From CAZYTX01 sp964650485 (lineage in GTDB: Bacteria; RBG-13-61-14; DATKZS01), in the NCBI GenBank assembly GCA_964650485.1, contig CAZYTX010000007.1, positions 44,677 to 108,676 of the forward strand: 64,000 nt of DNA. The letters run 5' to 3'. Positions within the stretch are counted from its first letter, which is position 1, and the number at the start of each line of letters is the position of its first letter. Made by a program: the position numbers and the translations under genes. Below the pieces are notes generated by a model that saw only the letters and a list, made by a program, of their open reading frames with translations, was not told where the DNA came from and made no database searches. Below, piece by piece: positions 41,960 through 50,132 of the stretch.

Positions 41960-43063
41960 TTATCCGCCTTGACCGGTCAAGGTCCGCTCGGACACCTCTC
42001 CCGGGACCGAGAGCTCGCAGGTCCTTCCGGCCGGGTCCACCTGGTATTCGAACCTGCCCCACGCCGTCTCGAACTCTTCCATGTCGAGTCCTCCCCACTC
42101 GGCCAGCTCATCCAGGCTGGAAGGGTAGCCTCCAATCATCAGGGCATGGAGGGAAAGGTAAGAGCCTACCCGCTCTTCACGGTGCAACGCGGCTAAAGCC
42201 TCGCCGGCAAAAGTCGCCGGGTCGGAAAGGTCCGGCGTGAGAAGCATCTCCGCGCTTTCCTTGATACCGGCGCCCGTGCTCAAAAGACCGGCCATGATCA
42301 CCAGCGCAGCCGCGGCCCAAAGGAACACCGCGGACAAGTTGCGCTGCGCCGGCCCGCTCACCGCCCCGGCAACGGTCACCCGTCCTCCCTCCACCAGCTC
42401 CCTTATTACCTTTAGGGTATCGAAAGTTCCCTGCTTTGCCAGGAAAATAACGTCCTGGGCGGTGCGGTCCCCGTCAATGAGCCTGAGTATCTTTTCCTGC
42501 TCCCTTGAGAGCTTGCTTTCATACGGGCCCGGGGCCCGTTCAAGGACCGCCCTTTTATCAGGGACGACCTCCTCGAGGAGCGGCCACTCGTCCTTGATAC
42601 GGTAGCCGTCCATGAGCACCTCTTCCGAGCTGATGGACTCGGTCCACTGCTGAGGGTAAGTGACCGGTCCCGCTTCAAAGGAGTAATCACCGTCCTTCCA
42701 TAAGAACAGGGAGTTTATGATCTCAAGGTGCGAGAGCGTGACCATGGCCTTGAGCTCGGAGAGGCCCAGGGCCTTGGAGTTAAGCAGCACCTGTTCCAGC
42801 GGCTTCAGTGTTTGTTTCTGCTCCTGCCTGGCTGCCTCCAGTTGCGAGCCGGTGATCATACCGGAGTGCACCAGCATGCGACCCAGGTCGAATTCCGCAC
42901 TGGGAGGCTCGTGTGATGCACCGACTATGTTGCCCTGGTCAAAGAGGATATCCACCTTGCGGGACTTGTCGCTGACAGTGAGCACGCCGCTCTTTTTCTG
43001 CTGCCCGATAAGCTGAAGTATCTCGGAGATGCCGAAGTCTCGCATGCGGCCGGTAAGCGCCAT
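41960..43063 (-). CDS. PATAN (DUF4388) protein with membrane helix
   Basis: 367 residues. The DUF4388/PATAN domain occupies about 1-100 (MALTGRMRDFGISEILQLIG, then KSGVLTVSD and FDQGNIVGA). A second region (about 165-235) resembles a small winged-helix-like relay, and one membrane helix lies near 245-265. The C-terminal 100 residues are unassigned. PATAN proteins are common in deltaproteobacteria and take part in signalling. It abuts phoH and follows the TPR membrane gene by 3 bases, so it is part of this operon. Confidence 0.8.
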   Translation of the reverse strand: MALTGRMRDFGISEILQLIGQQKKSGVLTVSDKSRKVDILFDQGNIVGASHEPPSAEFDLGRMLVHSGMITGSQLEAARQEQKQTLKPLEQVLLNSKALGLSELKAMVTLSHLEIINSLFLWKDGDYSFEAGPVTYPQQWTESISSEEVLMDGYRIKDEWPLLEEVVPDKRAVLERAPGPYESKLSREQEKILRLIDGDRTAQDVIFLAKQGTFDTLKVIRELVEGGRVTVAGAVSGPAQRNLSAVFLWAAAALVIMAGLLSTGAGIKESAEMLLTPDLSDPATFAGEALAALHREERVGSYLSLHALMIGGYPSSLDELAEWGGLDMEEFETAWGRFEYQVDPAGRTCELSVPGEVSERTLTGQGG

Positions 43064-43066
43064 CCC

Positions 43067-44980
43067 TCACCTCCACCCGCTCAAGCGGGACCTTATAACC
43101 ATGATAGAGATTATCATGAAGATAATATATATCAGGAGCGGAAATGCGCCATGGGCGGCTACGCCCGCGGGATAATCCGGCGCCGGCGTCGGCCACATGA
43201 GCGCTCTTGAGAGGTAACCCGCCCCGATGAGGGCGGAGACGCAAAGGAGCAGAACCCCCGCGCCCGTAAGACCCAGCAGCATCTGTCCGGAGCCGGGCAC
43301 CAAAAGCGAAGTAATTAAGCCCGCCCTGCGCCACAGGTCCCGGAACCTCTGCACCTCCGAGCGCTTCTGCATCTTCACCTTCAGGTCCACGCCCCCCTCG
43401 CCCCGGAAGACACTGTAGCAGGGAGCGCACGTGGATGGGTCCTTTGCAGGACGCTGGCACCTGAGGCACACGGGCCTGCCGCATGATTCGCACCGGTATG
43501 AAAGACGCCACTTGCGCTTTACGGGCCGAAGCAGGATCAAAGCAAGAAAGCAGGCGCCAGCGGCCGCAAAGAACACCGTGCCGTGGACGCGCCCCATGAG
43601 CTTCTTCCACATGCCCTCGGCAAAAGGCGCGGTCGTTCCCGCGCCTTTCAAGCTCCGCTTCCAGAAGAGCTGCCAGGGCACGGGCATGGAAGCCATGGTT
43701 CGGTTCAGGGTATGGGGGTCGGTCTTTTCGGTGAGCCGGTCTATCCTGCTCCCGAACAGCTCCCTGGCCCTCTTGTACTGCTTTTCCGACTCCAGCACCT
43801 GGCCGCTCTCGTGGAAGTAGCGTCCCAGGTTGTAGAGTATCTCCACTTGTGGAGGCCCCTTTTCCATGGCCGCCCGAAGCGCCCTGTATGTGCTGTCGTA
43901 ATCACCTGCCGCAAAGTATATCTGGGCCACGTTGTTGTAAGCCGCCTGTGCGGTCAGGGGATGGTCAAAAGCCGCCTTGTATAGTGCACTCGCCTTGTAG
44001 AACCTGCCCTGCCTCGTAAGGAGCTCGGCCAGGCTCATCCGTACAAGCATGTTTTCAGGGTCCTCCTCCAGGGCTTCCTCCAGCACCCTCTTCTGGTCCG
44101 CGCCCGGCACTCCCCTTTTAACCTCGATGGCCGCCTGCAGCACCCGGTCCGCGCGTGCTGACGCGAACTTGGCGTGCTCCTTTACAAGAAAAGGAGCGGC
44201 CAGCAGGAACAGGAACCACACGCCAGCAAGGACCAGCTCAACCCTCTTCATGTAAAGAGAGAGGACCAGGAGCAACCAAGATATGAGCCACCACAAAGAT
44301 AGCCCGGCCGCAAGCGGGAGGAGCAGGACCAGTGCCGTGATGATCCCGATCATCCATGCGGGCAGCTTATCCGGGGGGAAGAAGTCACCTATATCGTGGG
44401 CCAGGAGCGGGCCGTACCGTGCAAGCGAGATCAGGGCCAATGTGGCCCCCACAAGCCCGAAAAACGAAAGAGGGTATATGAACACCCTGCCCGCGGCCCG
44501 ATGAACCATTGAGAAGTCGCTCTTGAAAGATTTTATAGCGTCCAGGTAATGTGCAATTGATTTGCCGGGCTCCACCGGGCCTCCGCCCAGATGGTACCGG
44601 GCCAGGGCCAGGTGTACGTTCACCGAGTCCGGCGCCAGCTTTTGCGAGATTTCTGCCAGCCGGGCCGGGGTCTCGCGGTCGCCCTGCCTGTAGATGTCCC
44701 CGGCCCACCTTATAACGGCCATTGCCGGCAGCTCCAGGTCGCCCAGGGCACCGTCCCACTTGCTCTCAAGGCACTTTTCCAGGGCTTGCCTGGCCGCCTC
44801 GGTATCGCGGTTTTGCATGCCCTCCCGGACCTGGTCCCACCTGTCGAGGAACGTGCTCCAAGCCCGGGCCGGGGTTGTCACCTCGATGGTGTTGGTCCGG
44901 GCCAGCGCATGAAAAGGCGCGGCCATAAAAAATGCAGCGAGTATCAGGGGGGTTAAGCGATGCATAGCGAGGTCTGCCAC
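43067..44980 (-). CDS. TPR membrane protein with zinc ribbon and C-terminal PGSGQ module
   Basis: 637 residues from a GTG at 44980 (GAAAGGG site); ATG 44965 is an alternative with a cleaner signal peptide. After a signal, TPR-like helices lie near 100-150, three or four membrane helices near 165-265, further TPR repeats near 290-400, and another helix near 475-495. A zinc ribbon follows (CESCGRPVCLRCQRP, then CAPC), and the end has LLVPGSGQMLLGLTGAG with two more helices. The same PGSxQ module closes the CsgG-like TPR protein of the left operon. First gene of the phoH operon; function unknown. Confidence 0.75.
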   Translation of the reverse strand: MADLAMHRLTPLILAAFFMAAPFHALARTNTIEVTTPARAWSTFLDRWDQVREGMQNRDTEAARQALEKCLESKWDGALGDLELPAMAVIRWAGDIYRQGDRETPARLAEISQKLAPDSVNVHLALARYHLGGGPVEPGKSIAHYLDAIKSFKSDFSMVHRAAGRVFIYPLSFFGLVGATLALISLARYGPLLAHDIGDFFPPDKLPAWMIGIITALVLLLPLAAGLSLWWLISWLLLVLSLYMKRVELVLAGVWFLFLLAAPFLVKEHAKFASARADRVLQAAIEVKRGVPGADQKRVLEEALEEDPENMLVRMSLAELLTRQGRFYKASALYKAAFDHPLTAQAAYNNVAQIYFAAGDYDSTYRALRAAMEKGPPQVEILYNLGRYFHESGQVLESEKQYKRARELFGSRIDRLTEKTDPHTLNRTMASMPVPWQLFWKRSLKGAGTTAPFAEGMWKKLMGRVHGTVFFAAAGACFLALILLRPVKRKWRLSYRCESCGRPVCLRCQRPAKDPSTCAPCYSVFRGEGGVDLKVKMQKRSEVQRFRDLWRRAGLITSLLVPGSGQMLLGLTGAGVLLLCVSALIGAGYLSRALMWPTPAPDYPAGVAAHGAFPLLIYIIFMIISIMVIRSRLSGWR

Positions 44981-45196
44981 ACCCTTTCAGTTCACCGGGG
45001 TTCCTTGATCCGCCTCAACACTTTGCAAAAAAGGATGATTGGGCGCCACCTTGTCCGGCCTCCAACGCCGTACGGAGACAAAAACAGTACTTATATTTGT
45101 ATCATAACAGGGCAGGCTCTGCAACAGTGCGAGCCGTTGCAAACGCTTATTAGACCGGCCGGAGATGCAAGATGACAAGGACTGTAAAGACTCCCC

Positions 45197-45225
45197 TTGA
45201 TGCGCTGGAGAGCTCTTGGTAACAT
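45197..45225 (+). promoter_or_regulatory. Promoter candidate for the DUF4177-like gene
   Basis: TTGATG (45197-45202), 17 bases, TAACAT (45220-45225), 22 bases above the ATG at 45247. Confidence 0.35.
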
Positions 45226-45246
45226 AGCTTGTCAAGGCTTATAAGC

Positions 45247-45444
45247 ATGGCAACCAGGTACAAGGTAAGAGAAGTAAGCACCGTAACCGACGACCAGCTT
45301 GAAAAGGTGATAAACGAGACGGTGGCCCAGGGCTGGATACTCGACGGTGTCCAGTTCGCCATGCGTGACGCCTCCAGGCGGCCGTCCATGGCATTCATCG
45401 TATTCATCCGCGAGGACGAGGAGGATTCCGAGGCCACTTCATGA
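45247..45444 (+). CDS. DUF4177-like small protein
   Basis: 65 residues from the ATG at 45247. The pattern RYKVREVSTVTDDQLEKVIN followed by AQGWILDGVQF and a MAFIVF strand matches DUF4177-type proteins: a small alpha/beta fold of unknown role. The tail is acidic. It stands alone between a divergent operon and the SprT-like gene. Confidence 0.65.
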   Translation: MATRYKVREVSTVTDDQLEKVINETVAQGWILDGVQFAMRDASRRPSMAFIVFIREDEEDSEATS

Positions 45445-45469
45445 TGCTTTTCCTCCTCATGTTAATGTA

Positions 45470-45604
45470 GTCCAAAATAATTTATATTTTTCATACAGAC
45501 ACAGAGGGCACGGAGGAAAGAAATATATTCGAGGGGTTTGAAATCTCTGTTTTCTCTGTGCCTCTGCGTGATATAAATCTTTGCTTGCTTTCTCTATTTT
45601 GGAC
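45470..45604. repeat. Inverted repeat element with GTCCAAAATA ends
   Basis: GTCCAAAATA at 45470-45479 is perfectly matched in reverse at 45595-45604. Inside are imperfect inverted arms of the CAGAGGGCACGGAGG / CTCTGTGCCTCTGCGTG type. The right end forms the last codons and stop of the SprT-like gene. It shares ends with the element at 24394-24732. Confidence 0.6.
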
Positions 45605-46364
45605 AGCACTGTCTTCCGGTTAACCGCTGCATGAAGGCCCTCTCGAACTCCAGCGCCTCCTTGAAATATTTGAACTTCTCCTCGAAGCGCTTGAACTCCG
45701 GGGTGTGCACCTCTCTGCGGTCCGTTGCCCCCTTCTGCGGCAAGAAGACCGCGTGGAGCATCTCGTGGTACACGATGTACTCGACAAAGAACTCGGGCAC
45801 TTCTTCCCTGTCAAGGTCCGGGTGCACTCGTATGGTCTTTGTGGCGTGGCAAAAGCTGCCGAACTTGATTGATCGCCTGGGCCCGGCCTTTCTTGCCCGG
45901 GAGGACCAGCATATCTTTATACCCGGCACGTGCAGTCCGTACTCCCTCTTCACCTTTATGAGCGCCTTCTTGAGGTCGTGGCGCCTTCCACGGGCCTTTT
46001 CAGGCGGCTGCTCAGATGGATCGCGCGACATGGCCTCCACCAGGTAGTGGTGCTCTTCAAGGAAGAGGTCAATCCTTTTCAGGCTCCGCTTGTTGGGCCT
46101 GGAGATGTAGCCGGCCAGGGACTTGAGCGTCTTCTTGTCCGCGGCCCTGAAAGCGTGCTGCACCCTGGCCACGAAGCTGCCGTCGGGCCTTGTGCGCACC
46201 GTGATCAGGGACGAGCGATTGCGGGTGAGCACTATCTTTACCGGACACGGGATCATCGCACCGAGCCTTTGTTTGAACTCATCCTCGGGCATGAGGGGAA
46301 CCTCGCGGGTCTCTATCCCCTCAAGCAGTGATAGCTGAAGGGGCGACTGGCGGGGGTTTTCCAT
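45594..46364 (-). CDS. SprT-like zinc metallopeptidase
   Basis: 256 residues. The zinc motif is HEMLH in YIVYHEMLHAVFLPQKG, followed by a third ligand region (REVHTPEFKRFEEKF), as in SprT-like proteins. A basic N-terminal domain with KIVLTRNRSSLITVR precedes it. The role is inferred only: metal-dependent peptidase, possibly on DNA-bound proteins. The last codons (CCPK and stop) come from the inverted-repeat element at 45470-45604, which may have replaced the original end. Confidence 0.75.
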   Translation of the reverse strand: MENPRQSPLQLSLLEGIETREVPLMPEDEFKQRLGAMIPCPVKIVLTRNRSSLITVRTRPDGSFVARVQHAFRAADKKTLKSLAGYISRPNKRSLKRIDLFLEEHHYLVEAMSRDPSEQPPEKARGRRHDLKKALIKVKREYGLHVPGIKICWSSRARKAGPRRSIKFGSFCHATKTIRVHPDLDREEVPEFFVEYIVYHEMLHAVFLPQKGATDRREVHTPEFKRFEEKFKYFKEALEFERAFMQRLTGRQCCPK

Positions 46365-46409
46365 CCACTACATTCTAAAGCGGGGACGGCTACTGCTCAA
46401 GCTTTTGCG

Positions 46410-46418
46410 TGATATAAT
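46410..46418 (+). promoter_or_regulatory. Extended -10 promoter of the carboxylesterase gene
   Basis: TGATATAAT at 46410-46418 is a perfect TATAAT with an upstream TG, so a weak -35 is tolerable. The gene starts 24 bases downstream, behind an AAAGGAGG site. Confidence 0.55.
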
Positions 46419-46441
46419 GGAATGGAAAGGAGGAGTGAGTC

Positions 46442-48085
46442 ATGAAATTTTCAGGCCTTATAAAAGTGGGCGTGGTGCTCGCGCTCGCAGGTTCAGTATC
46501 TTTTGCCGGCGCCGCGGAGGCCGCGGTTGACTGCGCCGCCCCCGTTGACACGGTTTACGGCAAGGTGCGGGGAGAGCGCATGCAAGGCTCGGAGGCCTGC
46601 GTGTGGCGGGGCATACCCTTTGCCGCGCCGCCGGTTGGAGAGCTTCGCTGGGCGTCCCCTGAGCCCCACCCCGGCTGGGCCGGCGTGCGCGATGCCGCCG
46701 AGTGGGGGGCCCAGTGCATGCAGAAGGGCATAATGGCCGCGGAAGGAGACATGTCCGATCTCGAGATGAGCGAGGACTGCCTGTACCTCAACGTGTGGCG
46801 CCCTGAAAAGGATGGCAGGTTCCCGGTGATGCTGTGGATCCACGGGGGCGGCTATCACGGCGGCTCGGGAATGACCCCCTGGTACTGGGGGGACCGCCTT
46901 GCCGAGCAGTACAACGTGGTTGTTGTGACGACCAACTACCGGCTCAGCATCTTCGGCTTCTTTGCACACCCTGCGCTCAGGGATGAGGACCCCAACGGCG
47001 CCACCGGGGGCCAGGGCAGCCTCGACCAGGTGGCTGCAATAAAGTGGGTGCATGAGAACATCGAGAACTTCGGAGGGGACCCTGAAAACGTGACCATATT
47101 CGGCGAGTCCGCGGGCGGGTGGAGCATATGCACCATGGTGGCCACCCCCCTTAACAAGGGCATGTTCCACAGGGCCATCATCGAGAGCGGGGGATGCATA
47201 CAGAGCCGGTCACTCGAGAAGGGCTTTGACCAGGCAAGGGAGGCCGCCCAGGTCCTGGGATGCGAATTCAATGACCTGCAATGTTTGCGCGCCACTCCAG
47301 CGGAGCAGGTGCTGGAGGAGGCTGCGGGGTCAATGACCTCGGGTATGGACGCCATGCCGCATCACGACGGACACCTCCTTGAAGACAAACCGCTCGAGAT
47401 GATACGGGCCGGGAACTATAACAAGGTGCCCTTCATGGCCGGGTTCAACCGGGACGAGTTCGCAAAAGCTCTGAAGCTCATGCCCGGCTATTATTACACC
47501 CTGCCCGGGAGCTACGAGAAGAAGCTCGTAAAGAAGATGGACATGTCAAAGGAGGATGCAGCCACGCTCGCCGGGCTATACCCCTTGACCGAGTTCAACA
47601 ACAGGCCGGTGGAGGCCTACGGCAGGATGCTGGGCGCGGACGCGGCCCTGGCATGCCCCACCTACTTAGGCCTCCTGGCCGCGGCAGAGCAGCAGGAAAA
47701 CGCTTTCCTCTACCGCTTCGACTACGACGACTACCGCTTCGGAAAGTACATGGGCGCGGCCCACGCCATGGAGATACCGTTCATATTCGGCAACCTGGAC
47801 CGCATGCCGGCCACCTGGTTCTTCAACAAGAGGAACATCGAACCCGCCCGCGAGCTCTCCGACATGATCCAGGCATACGTTATAAACTTCGCCCGCACCG
47901 GGGACCCCAACGGCCCGGGCCTCGCGGAGTGGCCTCCGCTTGACCCTGACGATCAAACGCTCATGGTGTTCGACAAAGAGGTGAGGACCGAGCCCCTTGG
48001 CGTGCAGGAGGAGCGCTGCTCGTTCTGGGACGAGCACGCAGGCGATGTCGGGGGGTTCATGTCAAACTTCGGGGATGAAAAGTAA
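46442..48085 (+). CDS. Secreted type-B carboxylesterase
   Basis: 547 residues with a Sec signal (about 1-28). The nucleophile Ser 223 lies in GESAGG; the oxyanion loop is in WIHGGGYHGGS, and SEDCLYLNVW is a classical family motif. A late GAAHAMEIPFIFG supplies the probable catalytic His. It hydrolyses esters outside the cytoplasm; substrate unknown. Stands alone with its own promoter. Confidence 0.93.
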   Translation: MKFSGLIKVGVVLALAGSVSFAGAAEAAVDCAAPVDTVYGKVRGERMQGSEACVWRGIPFAAPPVGELRWASPEPHPGWAGVRDAAEWGAQCMQKGIMAAEGDMSDLEMSEDCLYLNVWRPEKDGRFPVMLWIHGGGYHGGSGMTPWYWGDRLAEQYNVVVVTTNYRLSIFGFFAHPALRDEDPNGATGGQGSLDQVAAIKWVHENIENFGGDPENVTIFGESAGGWSICTMVATPLNKGMFHRAIIESGGCIQSRSLEKGFDQAREAAQVLGCEFNDLQCLRATPAEQVLEEAAGSMTSGMDAMPHHDGHLLEDKPLEMIRAGNYNKVPFMAGFNRDEFAKALKLMPGYYYTLPGSYEKKLVKKMDMSKEDAATLAGLYPLTEFNNRPVEAYGRMLGADAALACPTYLGLLAAAEQQENAFLYRFDYDDYRFGKYMGAAHAMEIPFIFGNLDRMPATWFFNKRNIEPARELSDMIQAYVINFARTGDPNGPGLAEWPPLDPDDQTLMVFDKEVRTEPLGVQEERCSFWDEHAGDVGGFMSNFGDEK

Positions 48086-48107
48086 GGCGCCGCATCATTC
48101 AAAGGGC

Positions 48108-48344
48108 TCAGCCGGACTCTTCCAGGAGTTGTTTTACCATGTCCTCGACCTCGCCCGGCTCCGGGAACCTGCCCGATGAGCGCCTGGAGAACAGCGTGCT
48201 CCCTCCTGCCGTGACCTCGAAGTCGCCGGTGGCGCCCTTCTCGATGTCCGAGTCTACGCCCAGCTTTTTCTTCAATCTGTCCGCGAGGGCGACCGCCCTC
48301 GGCTTGTAGCCTCAAACACCGCAGTAGCTGATGTGGATTTTCAT
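48108..48344 (-). CDS. SelW-like (Rdx family) selenoprotein with in-frame UGA
   Basis: 78 residues from the ATG at 48344 (GGGGAGGA site) to the TGA at 48110. Codon 11 is TGA (48314-48312) inside YCGVUGYKPRAVALADRL, which is the SelW/SelT/SelH redox motif CxxU. Downstream KGATGDFEVTAGG, LFSRR and GRFPEPGEVEDMV complete the Rdx thioredoxin-like fold. A stem of seven pairs with loop GGTC begins ten bases after the TGA. Read as Sec, the gene is complete; read as stop, it makes only ten residues. It follows the glycosyltransferase gene by 33 bases. No sel genes are in the window. Confidence 0.85.
48284..48301 (-). promoter_or_regulatory. Bacterial SECIS-like hairpin of the SelW-like gene
   Basis: On the minus strand CGAGGGC, loop GGTC, GCCCTCG: seven perfect pairs ten bases after the UGA codon. 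The GGUC loop and spacing match the known E. coli fdhF-type SECIS, which SelB binds. Confidence 0.7.
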
Positions 48345-48377
48345 TTTAAATTCCTCCCCTTATAGCAATGAAAAACT

Positions 48378-49976
48378 TCACCTTTCATTCACTTTTGCTT
48401 TCTCGAGATGCGGATGCGGCTCCTCCGCCTTGAGAGGCATCTTTTCGAGCTCCTCCCACTCGAGCCGCACTGGCTCACTTAAAAAAATAACCTGGTAGGC
48501 GAACATCCTTGGCCATGCCCTGGCCAGGACATGGTAAGCCTTTGTTATTGCATCCAGGGCCTTTTTCACACCCGGCTCGGGCACGAGCAGGTGAAAGGGG
48601 ATAGAGGCATATCGCTCCTCCGCGATGTTGAACCCGGCTGAGCGCAGCAGGTCCCTGGCTGTAACCAGTGTAAAGAAGCGCAGGTGCGACCTGTCCATCA
48701 CACCCCGGCTGGTGTACTCGAACCTGCCGGCCAGAAGAGCCAGGCGATACACCCACAAGGCTATGTTGGGGACAGAGACAACAAGGGACCCATCCTCCTT
48801 CAACAGTCGCCGCGCCTTGATCAAAAGCTCTCCCGGCTCCGCCACGTGCTCCAGCACGTCGCTCATGATCACGCAGTCGAACTCGCGATCAAAGGGCAGG
48901 CGGTCCGCGCTTATGTCGGCCTGCACGTACCTGTCAACTTCCGCGGACACCACTTCCGGGGCAAGCTTGTCCACGCCCGTTACGTGACACCCCTTGATTT
49001 TCAGAGGCCGGGCGAGCATGCCCTCGCCGCAGCCCATGTCCAGCACCCTGGCGCCGCTCTTTACCAGATCGAGCACCTGGCTGTGGGAGCTGTATGGAAA
49101 GTCCTTGAACTCGTACCCCTTGCCCTGTACCGGGATGTATCTCTCCTTCCTGGAGATGCCCAGCCTGTGCAGCCGAAAGTCAAGCACCGACAGGCACACC
49201 CGGGCCGCGTACTTCATTCCGTCCACGTGGCATATCTCGTCGCCGTAATAAGTGGGTATGGAGACCTCTTTTATGCTTTCGCCCGCGGCCAGGCACTGGA
49301 TTATTATCTGGGTGTCGAAGTGAAAGTCGTCCGTGTTCAGCTTGTAGTGTATGTTCTTAAGAACCTCTGTGCTGTAGAGCCTGTAGCCGGAGTGGAACTC
49401 CGTGAGACCCATGCCCAGCATGAAGTTCTCGAACGCCGTGAGCACACGGTTCCCGATGAGCTTGTAAAGGGGCATGCCCCCTTTGCGGGCGGCGCCGGGT
49501 TGCATCATCCTGGACCCGAACACCACCCTTGCTCCCTCATCCAGGGTGGGAAGTATCAGGTCGGGTAGATACTCTGGCGCGTACTGACCGTCTCCGTGCA
49601 GTAGGATCACGTAGTCGTATTCCTTTGCCAATGCATACTCGTACCCCAGCTTCTGGTTGCCGCCGTAGCCGTAGTTTCTGGGGTTCCTGTAGAGGGAGAC
49701 CTTATCCAGCCTGCTTTTCCTGAGGTAGTCGCCGGCGACCTCGAAGGTCCGGTCAGGCGAGAAATCATCAAATATAAATATCTCAGTCAATATCTCGTAG
49801 ACGGGCCCGGGAATCCTCTCAAGCACTTGCCCTAGCCTTTCCATGGCCCTGTAGGAAACGATGAACACCGCGTACCTGGGAAAGTCCGCTCCCAGCTTTT
49901 GCCTGTAATCCAGGATGGCCCGGACCTTGTCTTCATCAGGTCTTATGCGGTTATTTGTATCTTCTCTTGATCTCAT
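48378..49976 (-). CDS. Glycosyltransferase family 2 fused to a SAM methyltransferase
   Basis: 532 residues. Residues 35-280 are a GT2 domain (AVFIVSYRAMERLG, IFDDFSPD, ILLHGDGQYAPEYLPD), the DGQY being the metal-binding DXD-like motif of dolichol-phosphate-mannose-synthase-type enzymes. Residues 305-480 are a class I methyltransferase (VLDMGCGEGMLA, then DCVIMSDVLEHV). It probably makes a methylated, lipid-linked sugar for a surface polymer. It starts at an ATG behind a clear promoter and is followed by the SelW-like gene. Confidence 0.9.
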   Translation of the reverse strand: MRSREDTNNRIRPDEDKVRAILDYRQKLGADFPRYAVFIVSYRAMERLGQVLERIPGPVYEILTEIFIFDDFSPDRTFEVAGDYLRKSRLDKVSLYRNPRNYGYGGNQKLGYEYALAKEYDYVILLHGDGQYAPEYLPDLILPTLDEGARVVFGSRMMQPGAARKGGMPLYKLIGNRVLTAFENFMLGMGLTEFHSGYRLYSTEVLKNIHYKLNTDDFHFDTQIIIQCLAAGESIKEVSIPTYYGDEICHVDGMKYAARVCLSVLDFRLHRLGISRKERYIPVQGKGYEFKDFPYSSHSQVLDLVKSGARVLDMGCGEGMLARPLKIKGCHVTGVDKLAPEVVSAEVDRYVQADISADRLPFDREFDCVIMSDVLEHVAEPGELLIKARRLLKEDGSLVVSVPNIALWVYRLALLAGRFEYTSRGVMDRSHLRFFTLVTARDLLRSAGFNIAEERYASIPFHLLVPEPGVKKALDAITKAYHVLARAWPRMFAYQVIFLSEPVRLEWEELEKMPLKAEEPHPHLEKAKVNER

Positions 49977-50008
49977 TCCGGTTATTATGAGCCAATCATT
50001 TTACGACT

Positions 50009-50037
50009 AAGATAGTATCCCGGACAGAGCCGGTCAA
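50009..50037 (-). promoter_or_regulatory. Promoter of the GT2-methyltransferase gene
   Basis: On the minus strand TTGACC (50037-50032), 17 bases, TATCTT (50014-50009), about 33 bases above the ATG. Confidence 0.5.
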
Positions 50038-50132
50038 ATCCTCTAGATCGAGCATCGTATGGATAATAACTTAGAGATAGCTTACGGTGTACTGGAGCAT
50101 TGGGAAAAAGCCGGTAAAGTAAGAGCGGAAAA

